NCBI GenBank assembly: GCA_964412395.1
Contig: CAYPOY010000088.1
Location: 1-16,979 of the forward strand
Source of the DNA: CAYPOY01 sp964412395
GTDB lineage: Bacteria; Chloroflexota; Anaerolineae; B4-G1
DNA: 16,979 bases
Direction: 5' to 3'
The translations under genes were made by a program, and so were the position numbers. The notes beneath the pieces are model-generated. The model was not told the origin of the DNA, ran no database searches, and worked only from the letters and a program-made list of their open reading frames with translations. Shown here in pieces: positions 6,183 to 14,656 of this stretch (positions are counted from its first letter, which is position 1; each line of letters opens with the position of its first letter).

Positions 6183-7940
6183 ATGGAAAAATATTTACTA
6201 TTCATTTTGATTCATCTTTTTTCCTGGGGCTTAGTATTATCTCAAGAAAAAACCATTATTAAGGGGAAAAGTTATAACTCTCATGTAAAATATAAGCCAA
6301 CACAGGAAACAAAGCGAATCAAAACAATACCAAATTTGAAGATAACCGAATTTGAGTTTAAAGATGAAAATGGCAATAAGATTATTGATGCTGGAGAACA
6401 CTGTAAGGTTGACATTACAATAGAAAATAAGGGAAATGGAACCGCTGAAAATGTTATTTTAACAACAACCTTAGAATCAGATCTTCCAGGTATTTCATTT
6501 TTAAAAGAGCTATATGTGGGAAATATGGAACCAGGAGAAATTAGAGAAAAAACCGTGAATTTTTCAGGTAGAATGGAGCTTGTTGATGGAGAAATGGAAG
6601 TTGTTTTTAATGCCATTGAGAATAAAGGATTTGATGCTTATCCATTGACTATTAAAGTTAATACCCGAAGGTTCCGCCAACCAAAAGTCATCGTTAGCGA
6701 TGCACTATTTAGTACAGATAAAGGAGGGGAGATTGAGTTGAACCAACCGGTAAATCTGAAGGTGCTTGTTCAAAATATAGGACAGGGAGTAGCTACCGAT
6801 GTAGCAATTAAATTCTTGATCGAAAGGGCCAATTGCTTGATGCTTGATACAAACAATTACAGTATAAAACAACTTGAAAGCGGGCAGTCAGAAGAAGTTA
6901 ATTTTTCTTTTATTGCTACCCGTCGTTATACATACAAGAACATTCCTGTACAAGTTGATTTAGCTGAGAAATACGGCAAATATGCAAATGACACAGTGCT
7001 AAAAATAGGTTTACAGGAAGAACTTGCTGCTACAGGCGAAGTAATTGTTATTGAAGGCGATACCTGGCAACCTGCTAATATTAAGCTTGCTTCCCTTGTA
7101 CCCGATGTAGATCGGAATATTCCTTTGGATAGTATTGTATATCCCAAAAGGTTTGCCCTAATCATCGGTAATGAAGATTATAATAGCAAACAGAAAAGTA
7201 TTGATAAGGAATCTAACGTTATTTTTGCCCGGCGTGATGCTGAAGTTTTTGCTAAGTATGTCTTAAATACTCTAGGTGTACCTAAAGAAAACCTTTTTCT
7301 TTTAAAAGATGCCACGGCGGCTGAAATGTATCAGCATATTGACTTAGTAAGCAAATTATTGACAAAGGTCGATTCATCCGAATTGATTTTTTACTACGCT
7401 GGTCATGGTCTTCCTGATGAAAACACACAAATACCTTATATGATACCTGTTGACGTATCGGGAACTAATCTTAGGAATGCCCTTAAGCTCTCCGATGTAT
7501 ATGAAAATTTAGGAAATACTAGCGCAAAAATTACAATTTTTCTCGATGCTTGTTTTTCTGGAGGCTCCAGGCAAGATCAACTCCTTGCATCACGATCAAT
7601 AAGAATTAAACCTAAACCACTAGTGCCTGTTGGCAATACGGTTGTCTTCTCGGCCAGCAGCGGCGAACAAGTTGCCTTACCATACGAAAAGAAACAACAC
7701 GGTATGTTTACGTATTTTTTGCTTAAAAAATTACAAGAAACGAGTGGAATTGTCCGGTATGACGAGCTTTATACATATTTAAAAGCTAATGTTAGTATCG
7801 AGTCTCTCAGGATCAATCATAAAGAACAAGACCCGGATATAATTACATCACCAGCTCTAGAAACAAAATGGAAAAACTGGAAATTTAAAAATACTTTTAT
7901 TGAAGTACCACAAGAATATCAAAGAATACAGAATCATTAA
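6183..7940 (+). CDS. secreted caspase-like (peptidase C14) protease with CARDB-type domains
   Basis: The protein has 585 residues with a signal peptide 1-20 (ending LVLSQ). Residues about 50-160 and 168-275 form two CARDB/DUF11-like beta domains (ENKGNGTAENVILTTTL and VQNIGQGVATDVAIKF are the hallmark patterns). Residues 320-550 are a caspase fold: PKRFALIIGNEDY opens the domain, YYAGHG carries the catalytic His408, and LDACFSGG carries the nucleophile Cys457. Later strands are VVFSASS and GMFTYFLLKKL. Both catalytic residues are present, so it is predicted to be an active cysteine endopeptidase. The signal peptide places it outside the cytosol, unlike most bacterial caspase homologues. Specificity cannot be read from sequence. 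It is the centre of the operon, which also encodes a sigma/anti-sigma pair. Confidence 0.9.
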   Translation: MEKYLLFILIHLFSWGLVLSQEKTIIKGKSYNSHVKYKPTQETKRIKTIPNLKITEFEFKDENGNKIIDAGEHCKVDITIENKGNGTAENVILTTTLESDLPGISFLKELYVGNMEPGEIREKTVNFSGRMELVDGEMEVVFNAIENKGFDAYPLTIKVNTRRFRQPKVIVSDALFSTDKGGEIELNQPVNLKVLVQNIGQGVATDVAIKFLIERANCLMLDTNNYSIKQLESGQSEEVNFSFIATRRYTYKNIPVQVDLAEKYGKYANDTVLKIGLQEELAATGEVIVIEGDTWQPANIKLASLVPDVDRNIPLDSIVYPKRFALIIGNEDYNSKQKSIDKESNVIFARRDAEVFAKYVLNTLGVPKENLFLLKDATAAEMYQHIDLVSKLLTKVDSSELIFYYAGHGLPDENTQIPYMIPVDVSGTNLRNALKLSDVYENLGNTSAKITIFLDACFSGGSRQDQLLASRSIRIKPKPLVPVGNTVVFSASSGEQVALPYEKKQHGMFTYFLLKKLQETSGIVRYDELYTYLKANVSIESLRINHKEQDPDIITSPALETKWKNWKFKNTFIEVPQEYQRIQNH

Positions 7941-7951
7941 TTAAATAATTT

Positions 7952-9277
7952 ATGAGACCAGGATTAATTCTATCAATGAAAAGTATAATTTTTTATTTAA
8001 TAGTGATAGTTTTCTCATATTCCTGTAGCAATGATTATCCAAGAGTTGCTAAGCTATCAACAGGTGAAAACGTTGAAAATATTACATCTAACTCAGCTAA
8101 AATTAAGGGAACGATAGAAGATATTGGTGAGGGAATTGATTTATACGGACATTGTTGGTCTGAATTAACGCCAGTTTATAGTAGTGCAAGTACAAGCTTT
8201 ACAGAAGCATCTCCGAATAAGACCTTTACAAGTACAGTTACTGGTTTAAAACCTGATACCAGATATTATATAAGAGCCTATGCTATAACATCAGATGATC
8301 CTATTTATGGTGAAATAATATCATTCATTACGCTGAAACAGAGTGTGAATTCGAATCCAGAATTGCCCACTGTTGTTACAGTTTCGGTATCAAATGTTAC
8401 AGACTCTACTGCAGAAATAGAGGCGACTGTTACAGATGATGGCAATGCTGAAGTAACAATTAGGGGTATTTGTTGGAACACAAAACCTAGCCCAACTGTC
8501 AATGATTATAGACAACTTAGTGGTTCAGGTACAGGTAACTTTACCTGCCAGATTACAGACTTAAATGCAGAAACCGATTATTATGTAAGGGCTTATGCTA
8601 CTAATGAAATTGGAACTGGTTATGGTAATGAAATCTTTTTTACTAATAAAACAAGTGGAACATTTACTGATAGTCGGGATGGGAATACATACAACTGGAT
8701 CAGAATAGGAAACCAAGTATGGATGATAGAGAATATGGCTTATTTAACCAGCGTGAGTCCTTCGTCAGAAGTTTCAGAAATCAATCCCTACTATTATGTA
8801 TATGATTACCAGGGAACTAGTGTTAGTGATGCTATGGCTACAAACAATTATCAGACTTATGGGGTTCTTTATAATTGGCCTGCTGCTATGGAAAGTTGTC
8901 CCTCAGGATGGCATTTGCCATCTGATAACGAATGGAAAGAATTGGAGATGTACCTTGGGATGAGTCAAAGTGAGGCTGACAATACCGATACACGTGGTAC
9001 CGATGAAGGAGGCAAACTCAAAGAAACTGGAATGAATCATTGGGAAGATCCCAACCTCGGCGCAACCAATGAAAGCGGGTTTACTGCTTTACCAGGAGCG
9101 CATTGTAGCAGTGGTAGTTTTAGTGGCATTGGTTATTATGCAGATTTTTGGACCTCAACTGAGGAGAATAGTGAGAAAGCTTGGCTCAGGGCTTTGAATA
9201 ATGAGCTTTCTGATATTTATCGTACAAATTACCTTAAGAAGGCTGGTCGGAGTGTTCGCTGTGTTAAGGATGAATAA
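7952..9277 (+). CDS. lipoprotein with two FN3-like domains and a C-terminal FISUMP domain
   Basis: The protein has 441 residues from ATG 7952. An ATG at 7976 (MKSIIFYLIV) would give a more typical lipoprotein signal and is a real alternative. The lipobox is FSYSC with Cys25 as the lipid site, so the protein is probably anchored in the outer membrane or exposed on the surface. Residues about 31-128 and 136-232 are two related fibronectin-III-like repeats, each closing with a TDYYVRAYATN-type strand. Residues about 236-441 are a Fibrobacter major paralogous domain (FISUMP, TIGR02145): DGNTYNWIRIGNQVWMIENM, YGVLYNWPAAM, CPSGWHLPSDNEW, FWTSTEE and RSVRCVKD. The domain's role is unknown but typical of surface proteins. 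It follows the caspase gene by 11 nt and may be its partner or target. Confidence 0.85.
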   Translation: MRPGLILSMKSIIFYLIVIVFSYSCSNDYPRVAKLSTGENVENITSNSAKIKGTIEDIGEGIDLYGHCWSELTPVYSSASTSFTEASPNKTFTSTVTGLKPDTRYYIRAYAITSDDPIYGEIISFITLKQSVNSNPELPTVVTVSVSNVTDSTAEIEATVTDDGNAEVTIRGICWNTKPSPTVNDYRQLSGSGTGNFTCQITDLNAETDYYVRAYATNEIGTGYGNEIFFTNKTSGTFTDSRDGNTYNWIRIGNQVWMIENMAYLTSVSPSSEVSEINPYYYVYDYQGTSVSDAMATNNYQTYGVLYNWPAAMESCPSGWHLPSDNEWKELEMYLGMSQSEADNTDTRGTDEGGKLKETGMNHWEDPNLGATNESGFTALPGAHCSSGSFSGIGYYADFWTSTEENSEKAWLRALNNELSDIYRTNYLKKAGRSVRCVKDE

Positions 9278-9424
9278 GCTATTAATAATTAAAGAAATAA
9301 CTCATATGTAGTATTTTTTAAAGATTCTTACCTCTGTTTAGATATGTATATTTTAATAAAGAAAGTGAAAGTAAGATAGTAAATATAATAGTTATATATA
9401 AATAATGGTAAAAAACTATTTGTT

Positions 9425-11314
9425 ATGAAAAATTCAACACTTTTACAAATAAGATTAAAAACCGCCATATTTATTTCATTTCTGATTATCCCTCTTTTTA
9501 AAATTTACTCACAAACAACAATATGTGGTTCAAGTGGTACAGCCTCTATTTATGAAGGATTGCCAGATCAGAATCTTTCAAATGGATCCCTTATAGTAGG
9601 AGATGTTTCTGGAGATGAGTTCAGATCATTGATTAAGTTTGATTTAAGTAATATACCTTCATGTGCATCAATAACAGATGCTGCTTTAAGAATTTATTAT
9701 TATTCAGGTTCGTCGTGTGCTGATCCGATCAATATTAGATTATATAGGATAACTAATTCGTGGAATGCATCAACAGTAACATGGAATAATGCTCCAAGTT
9801 ATAATACAAGTAGCTATGCTTCATGGTATCCAAACTATTCAGGCTCTTATTTTGATTTACCTGTTACAAGTTTAGTAAACGATTGGATTACATACGGGAA
9901 TAATGGTATTATTTTAAAGAAAAATTCCGGGACTGGATGTAGTGAGTTTTATCAATTAAACTCAACTTATCCTCCCATACTTTTAATCACTTATACTTTT
10001 GGAACAAACTCAAATGCACCATCCGGGGCAACTGCCAGTCCCAGTTCTGTTTGTTCAGGAAGTTCAACAACATTAAATGTATCCGGTGGATCATTAGGAA
10101 CAGGTGCTTCATGGAAGTGGTATTCGGGTAATTGTGGTGGAACATATGTTGGAACAGGGAGTTCAATTAATGTTAATCCTTCATCAAACACTACATATTA
10201 TGTACGGGCAGAGGGGGATTGCAACACAACGCCTTGTGCAAACGTAACAGTAACTGTAAAATCAACATCTACCTCTCCATCCGGGGCAACTGCCAGTCCC
10301 AGTTCTGTTTGTTCAGGAAGTTCAACAACATNNNNNNNNNNNNNNNNNNNNNNNNNNNNNNNNNNNNNNNNNNNNNNNNNNNNNNNNNNNNNNNNNNNNN
10401 NNNNNNNNNNNNNNNNNNNNNNNNNNNNNNNTCCTTCATCAAACACTACATATTATGTACGGGCAGAGGGGGATTGCAACACAACGAGTTGTGTAAGTGT
10501 GACAGTAAGCGTAAATACAAATCCTCCTCTACCTGGAGCCATTTCAGGAGAAACTGAGCCATGTGCTGGATCAGTACAAATTTATAGTATTGATCCGGTT
10601 TCGGATGCAACATCCTATTTATGGTCTATACCCTCTGATTGGTCTTGTATTGAAAGTTGTACTTCAAATTTAATAACCGTTACAGTAGGAAATAATTCAG
10701 GGTCTATAACTGTAAACGCTAAAAATAGTTGTGGAGAAAGTGAGAACAGTAATATTGCTGTTATACCTCAAAACTGTACTTGTATACCACCTCAAGCTCC
10801 TGTCAATGTGATTGCTTCTGATGGAACTTATCAACAACAAATTTCCATTGATTGGGATGAAGTTTCAGGTGCTACGGAATACCATATTTTTCGTAATGGA
10901 GATTCATTGACAGCTACTATACATAACTATTTTACAGATGTGACAGCACCATGCAGCACATTATTATATGAAGTTTATTCTTCCAATGGTACTTGCCGAT
11001 CAGAATATAGCGGGAATGATACTGGATATCTACAAGGGTGTAATAGTACAACTTCTCTGATATTTAATACTAAAACTATAATTAATTTATATCCTAATCC
11101 AGCAAAAAGAGAATTGTTCATTTCATTTAACACAGCTTTTACGATAACAACCAATATTATTATCTATAACGCACTAGGAAAAACAGTATTAATAAAACAA
11201 ACTAATAATAAGGAAATACAGTCTATTGATATTTCAGATTTGCCTTCGGGTGTTTATTATCTGACACTATCTGCTGATGATAAGAAAATAATAGACAGAT
11301 TCCTAGTTGAATAA
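9425..11314 (+). CDS. T9SS-exported multidomain surface protein with DNRLRE and tandem Ig-like repeats (contains a sequence gap)
   Basis: The signal peptide is about residues 1-30 (ending KIYSQ). Residues about 36-192 resemble a DNRLRE/CBM96-type beta domain (RSLIKFDLSNIP, TNSWNASTVTWNNAPSY). Two nearly identical 86-residue Ig-like modules begin at residue 199, each opening SGATASPSSVCSGSSTT and closing TYYVRAEGDCNTT. After them come a PKD/Ig-like module (about 372-455) and an FN3 module (about 457-535). The end (about 552-629) is a type IX secretion sorting domain: NLYPNPA, then IYNALGKTV, LPSGVYYLTL and a final FLVE. It should therefore cross the outer membrane and be attached or released. 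The second repeat contains 100 Ns. A 147-nt gap precedes the gene, so it may have its own promoter. Confidence 0.85.
   Translation: MKNSTLLQIRLKTAIFISFLIIPLFKIYSQTTICGSSGTASIYEGLPDQNLSNGSLIVGDVSGDEFRSLIKFDLSNIPSCASITDAALRIYYYSGSSCADPINIRLYRITNSWNASTVTWNNAPSYNTSSYASWYPNYSGSYFDLPVTSLVNDWITYGNNGIILKKNSGTGCSEFYQLNSTYPPILLITYTFGTNSNAPSGATASPSSVCSGSSTTLNVSGGSLGTGASWKWYSGNCGGTYVGTGSSINVNPSSNTTYYVRAEGDCNTTPCANVTVTVKSTSTSPSGATASPSSVCSGSSTTXXXXXXXXXXXXXXXXXXXXXXXXXXXXXXXXXXPSSNTTYYVRAEGDCNTTSCVSVTVSVNTNPPLPGAISGETEPCAGSVQIYSIDPVSDATSYLWSIPSDWSCIESCTSNLITVTVGNNSGSITVNAKNSCGESENSNIAVIPQNCTCIPPQAPVNVIASDGTYQQQISIDWDEVSGATEYHIFRNGDSLTATIHNYFTDVTAPCSTLLYEVYSSNGTCRSEYSGNDTGYLQGCNSTTSLIFNTKTIINLYPNPAKRELFISFNTAFTITTNIIIYNALGKTVLIKQTNNKEIQSIDISDLPSGVYYLTLSADDKKIIDRFLVE
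10019..10531 (+). repeat. two tandem copies of a 258-bp unit inside the T9SS-exported protein
   Basis: Copy 1 starts at 10019 and copy 2 at 10277. The visible first 55 bases of each copy are identical, and the region after the N run matches copy 1 again (TCCTTCATCAAACACTACAT) before diverging near its end. The unit encodes one 86-residue Ig-like module. Near-identity at DNA level implies recent duplication or ongoing homogenisation. Confidence 0.8.
10332..10431. other. assembly gap (100 N)
   Basis: Exactly 100 Ns lie inside copy 2 of the 258-bp repeat. The equivalent stretch of copy 1 (10074-10176) has 103 nt, so filling the gap with a copy-1 sequence keeps the reading frame. A gap of 103 plus any multiple of 258 nt would do the same, so the number of Ig-like modules is unknown. 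Confidence 0.97.
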
Positions 11315-11340
11315 TAATCAATAAAGCCAGCTATATTACA

Positions 11341-11922
11341 ATGCATTCAGATGAAGATATCATTTCAGGAATTACTAATAACCAGAATTGGGCAGTAACT
11401 GTGATTTATAAAACCCAGTATACATCAATAAAAAGAATGGTTTATTCTTTCAGAAATACAAGGTTGGAACCGGAAGATATTTTCCAGGAGGGGCTGACAT
11501 GGACCATTTTAAATATCCGGGCAGGTAAATTCAGGGGTGAAAGCTCGCTGGCTACCTATTTAAACGGAATCTGCAGGAATATTTGCCTGAAACTACTAGC
11601 CAAACCTGATCCTGTAATCCCTGAAGAAAACATGGAAACAGAGGAACCGGAAAATGATAATTATTATGAATTGCTTGCCCTTATCAATGAAATCAAAAGA
11701 CAAATGGGGAATAACTGCCGTGAAATTATTAACCTGCGCTTTAAACAATCGGAAGAAATACGAGAAACAACCCCTGCAGATAATAAATTACATGGCTTTG
11801 ATGAGATTGCCCAAAAACTGGATATTACTGTTGAAAATGCCCGTCAGCGTTTTAAACGTTGTCTGGACCAACTCAGAGAAATGATTTTTGCACATCCTGA
11901 GTACCAAATTTTATTTGGCTAA
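11341..11922 (+). CDS. ECF-type RNA polymerase sigma factor
   Basis: The protein has 193 residues. Region sigma2 (about 20-88) shows LEPEDIFQEGLTWTILNIRA followed by RGESSLATYLNGICRNICLK, the pattern that binds core polymerase and the -10 element. Region sigma4 (about 115-182) shows REIINLRF and the helix-turn-helix GFDEIAQKLDITVENARQRF, ending KRCLDQLREM. Between the first sigma4 helix and the HTH sits a longer, polar loop (KQSEEIRETTPADNKLHG) than in most ECF factors. The gene starts 26 nt after the T9SS protein and ends 3 nt before a single-pass membrane protein. That arrangement is typical of a sigma factor held inactive by its partner and released by an envelope signal. Its target promoter may be that of this operon, but this cannot be read from sequence. 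Confidence 0.9.
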   Translation: MHSDEDIISGITNNQNWAVTVIYKTQYTSIKRMVYSFRNTRLEPEDIFQEGLTWTILNIRAGKFRGESSLATYLNGICRNICLKLLAKPDPVIPEENMETEEPENDNYYELLALINEIKRQMGNNCREIINLRFKQSEEIRETTPADNKLHGFDEIAQKLDITVENARQRFKRCLDQLREMIFAHPEYQILFG

Positions 11923-11925
11923 AAC

Positions 11926-12597
11926 ATGAAAACAATAAATGACCAGGATTTTAACCTGATTGAAGATTTTATTTCGGGTAATTTATCACCCGAAGAAAAA
12001 AAGATATTCAGGAAACGATTGAACGAAGAAAAAAAATTGACAAAAGTATATCATTTCAGAAGCAAAATTGCGAAATACTGGAATGAGGCAGATTCGTACG
12101 AAACAACGAAGGAACATGTAAAAGAGATTTTTAAAAGGGAACAGAGTAAGAAAAAGAAATTTGTGACTTATTTATATGCCGCTGCTTCGGTAGTTATTTT
12201 GATAGGAATAACGTTTTTTTTTATACAACAACCGAAACGAGATTCATTCGATAACAGGCTTACAAATGTTGAAAATGATACTTCTACAAGTACTATTTCA
12301 TCTTTATCAATAAACAAACAACCTGAGAAAGGTTCACAATTTGTAATTCCACCTGAATACACACCGCATGATACATTAATTATTCAACGGACTAAAGATT
12401 TCAAGGATAATGGAAAAGTATATATAAAACGCACTGCTGACACTGCAATTGTCAAAGAATATGTCCTTAAACCTGGAGAAGATTCCCTGCTTATTCCGTT
12501 GAAAGAAATTGAGCCGGGCAATTATCAATGGATATTATTCGGGAGCAAATTTTCAGGAAGTTTCATTATTAAGGAAATTCCTGAAATCAAAAAGTAA
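11926..12597 (+). CDS. probable single-pass anti-sigma factor
   Basis: The protein has 223 residues. Residues 1-78 are charged and helical (FNLIEDFISGNLSPEEKKIF opens like FecR-type and other anti-sigma cytoplasmic domains) with no zinc-binding His-x3-Cys-x2-Cys motif. A basic stretch (KKKK, 75-78) precedes one membrane helix at about 79-100 (YLYAAASVVILIGITFFFI). The basic residues on the N-terminal side predict a cytoplasmic N terminus and an extracytoplasmic C terminus. The outer part has a disordered Ser/Thr/Asn linker (about 105-135) and then a small beta domain (DTLIIQRTKD, YVLKPGEDSLLIPLKEIEPG, YQWILFGSKF). Its position 3 nt behind the sigma gene is the main reason for the call. The linker would be a natural protease target, which I infer could be cut by the co-encoded caspase. 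Confidence 0.75.
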   Translation: MKTINDQDFNLIEDFISGNLSPEEKKIFRKRLNEEKKLTKVYHFRSKIAKYWNEADSYETTKEHVKEIFKREQSKKKKFVTYLYAAASVVILIGITFFFIQQPKRDSFDNRLTNVENDTSTSTISSLSINKQPEKGSQFVIPPEYTPHDTLIIQRTKDFKDNGKVYIKRTADTAIVKEYVLKPGEDSLLIPLKEIEPGNYQWILFGSKFSGSFIIKEIPEIKK

Positions 12598-12615
12598 TTG
12601 TAAAAGATTGGTATT

Positions 12616-14073
12616 ATGAAAAGGATTATATGGATCATAGTAATCATATCAACCGGAAATGGGATTTATGGGCAGACCGATTCTATATTTGACGCATTTG
12701 ACAAAGAATTCGAAGAATTCTATAAATCAGCAGAAAACGAATTCAACACATTTAAAGCACAAAATGATTCGGCATTCATACAATTTCTTAAAGAGAGCTG
12801 GGAAGAATTTAATGTGTTTCAACAATCACAACCTGTACGTCCAAAACCAAAGGTTCAGCCCGTTATTAAGGAAAAATTAAATACAACTCAGCAAAGAATT
12901 GAAATTGCACCGATTGACCATGATACTCTTACTCCCGAAAAACAAGTCGCAGATTCAATACTAATGGAATCGAACCCCATGAATTATGGATCACGAATCG
13001 TAACAAAGTCTTTTGATGTTTTCGGGGCAAAGGCAGAGATTTATTATTATCCGGATAATTTGCCTGCATTAAACCTAGTTAATCAGCAATCAATTATTTT
13101 GTTTTATATTGATTTATCTGACAACTGCTTAATTTGGAATTACAACATCAATGAATTGGAAAAACTTAAACAATCGTGCTATTTTAACGATTGGGGGTAT
13201 TATAATATATTGGTAAAAGCGTCCGAAAGCATATTTAACAGTAAAAATGAGCAGGTTCTCTTTGTTTGGTATGCACTTGTAAAAAGCGGTTACAAGGTAA
13301 AAGTGGGGTATGATGACAGTAATATATACCTTTTATTGCCTTCCCAGCAAGAACTATTTAATATTCAGTTCTTATCAGAAAACGGGATAAAATATTATTT
13401 GTTTAACAATTCCAATATTCAGTCCGTTCAAATCAGAACATACCAGGGATTTTACACAGACGAAGCAAAAATATTCTCGTTCAAGTTAAATAAACTTCCT
13501 GAATTAGATAGTCGAAATATGGACTTTCGATCATTGGTATATAATCAAAAAAACATTAATCTTGAGTTCAATTCCGGCAGGATGGAGTTTTTGAGCAGTT
13601 ATCCTCAATGCGATATAAATATCTATTTTGAACCGCCGATTTCTTCTTCAAATATCAATGCACTGGATAAGGTCTTTATCCCCATGTTTAAAGGAAAATC
13701 AAATCGGGAGAAAGTGGATATTCTTTTAAATTTTATACAAGGCTCTGTTGCATACGAAACCGATCAGGAACAATTTGGCAATGAGCGTTATATGTTTGCC
13801 GAAGAATGCCTGTATTATCCCTATTCTGATTGTGAGGATCGGGCTGTTTTACTTGGTCAGTTGGTAAAGCATTATACAGGATTGCCCTCTATTGGACTTG
13901 AATTTCAAACTCATGTTACACTTGCCGTTCATTTCCCTAGTGAGGAATATGGCGATTACGTAACGTGCAACGGAAAGAAATATTTTATCTGTGATTCGAC
14001 TTATATCAATGCTACAAGCGGGATGATTCCAGAGGATTTGAAAAATGAGAAGCCGAAGGTTATTTTTTTCTAA
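12616..14073 (+). CDS. secreted protein with C-terminal transglutaminase-like domain
   Basis: The protein has 485 residues with a signal peptide 1-20 (ending IYGQ). Residues 22-70 form an amphipathic, Glu/Phe-rich helix with a repeated F-x2-F-x3-E pattern. Residues about 72-115 are a Pro/Lys/Gln linker. Residues 125-340 are mainly beta, with no family recognised. Residues about 362-475 look like a transglutaminase-like cysteine-protease fold: REKVDILLNFIQGSVAYETD, then YSDCEDRAVLLGQLVK with Cys406, then THVTLAV with His433, then YFICDSTY with Asp460, giving a Cys-His-Asp triad in the expected order. Members of the fold act as proteases, amidases or crosslinking enzymes, and which applies here is unknown. 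It is the last gene of the operon, 18 nt after the anti-sigma gene, and adds a second extracytoplasmic thiol enzyme to the caspase. Confidence 0.75.
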   Translation: MKRIIWIIVIISTGNGIYGQTDSIFDAFDKEFEEFYKSAENEFNTFKAQNDSAFIQFLKESWEEFNVFQQSQPVRPKPKVQPVIKEKLNTTQQRIEIAPIDHDTLTPEKQVADSILMESNPMNYGSRIVTKSFDVFGAKAEIYYYPDNLPALNLVNQQSIILFYIDLSDNCLIWNYNINELEKLKQSCYFNDWGYYNILVKASESIFNSKNEQVLFVWYALVKSGYKVKVGYDDSNIYLLLPSQQELFNIQFLSENGIKYYLFNNSNIQSVQIRTYQGFYTDEAKIFSFKLNKLPELDSRNMDFRSLVYNQKNINLEFNSGRMEFLSSYPQCDINIYFEPPISSSNINALDKVFIPMFKGKSNREKVDILLNFIQGSVAYETDQEQFGNERYMFAEECLYYPYSDCEDRAVLLGQLVKHYTGLPSIGLEFQTHVTLAVHFPSEEYGDYVTCNGKKYFICDSTYINATSGMIPEDLKNEKPKVIFF

Positions 14074-14129
14074 ACATTTATGTGATTATAAAGCATTTTG
14101 TGATGTTAAATAAATTCTAAACGATTGTT

Positions 14130-14276
14130 ATGGAATCAATTAAAGAAAAGTTAAACTCCTTATATCGAGGATACTATTGTCCATCATTTTTTAAGTTACT
14201 AGTCAATACCAATAAGGATTTAGGCAATTTAAATGTAAGCATTCGGCTAACTACATACCCGGATATTTCGGACTAA
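14130..14276 (+). pseudogene. 5' fragment of a gene cut by the IS66-type relic
   Basis: ATG 14130 opens a 48-codon frame ending at TAA 14274-14276. The first 35 codons (MESIKEKLNSLYRGYYCPSF and onward, through KDLGNLN) precede the IS terminus at 14235, and the rest is read from the IS end itself. It looks like the N terminus of a gene whose remainder is missing, because the sequence on the other side of the relic belongs to a convergent gene. No family is recognised. It lies 56 nt after the transglutaminase-like gene, so it may once have belonged to that operon. Confidence 0.35.
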
Positions 14277-14656
14277 GCTAACCCCTTTCCGGTTCTTTCT
14301 GGATTACTATTCCTTTTTCGGAGAACTTAGAACGATCCCTGATTTCTACAATGTATTTCGGAAAATTCCAGAAATTTCTACAACTCGTTAGTAATTTCCT
14401 GAAGTTTTTTGGAGGCTTTCCAATTATGAGGGAGGAGATCTGCCAGATCCAGGGAGTAATCGTTGTTATATGCGGGGATCCTTGACAGCACATCGGTGAG
14501 CCATTCCCTGGGGTTCACATCGCTAACCTGTATGAATTTATTTATTATTTGTGCGTCAGACAATTAGACCAATGAGTTAGCATAATAAGAATTTGGAAGC
14601 TCTTTGGCAAGTTATTGGAAATGTACTGGCCTGTGTGAGCTTGCCAATGTGCTTAC
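14235..14656. mobile_element. decayed IS66-family element, internally deleted
   Basis: The left end reads GTAAGCATTCGGCTAAC (plus strand from 14235). The right end, read inverted from 14656, is GTAAGCACATTGGCAAGC. The shared GTAAGCA start and following GGC block fit IS66-type inverted repeats. Only the C-terminal tail of the transposase is left inside (14378-14563). At about 420 bp it is far shorter than a complete IS66 element of roughly 2.5 kb. The 8-bp flanks differ (ATTTAAAT against ATATTTGA), so no target duplication remains, which suggests that a rearrangement or deletion followed insertion. Confidence 0.6.
14378..14563 (-). pseudogene. IS66 transposase C-terminal fragment
   Basis: The minus-strand frame encodes VNPREWLTDVLSRI followed by a Leu/Asp-rich LADLLPHNW. 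This is the IS66_C signature: a helix with NP-x-x-(Y/W)-L-x-D-V-L, then a LLPWNW-type end, and a short tail to TAG. There is a TAA immediately upstream of this frame (14564-14566), and no DDE catalytic core is present, so it is a relic without function. Confidence 0.65.

Noticed and set aside
9991..10446. Minus-strand open frames within the Ig-like repeat, with similar sequences at 9991-10191 and 10198-10446
   Set aside because: They resemble each other only because the underlying DNA is duplicated; the plus-strand frame carries clear Ig-like motifs.
14278..14493. 71-codon minus-strand open frame with many Trp and Arg
   Set aside because: It overlaps the IS66 transposase remnant in another frame, and the IS66_C signature is in the neighbouring frame.
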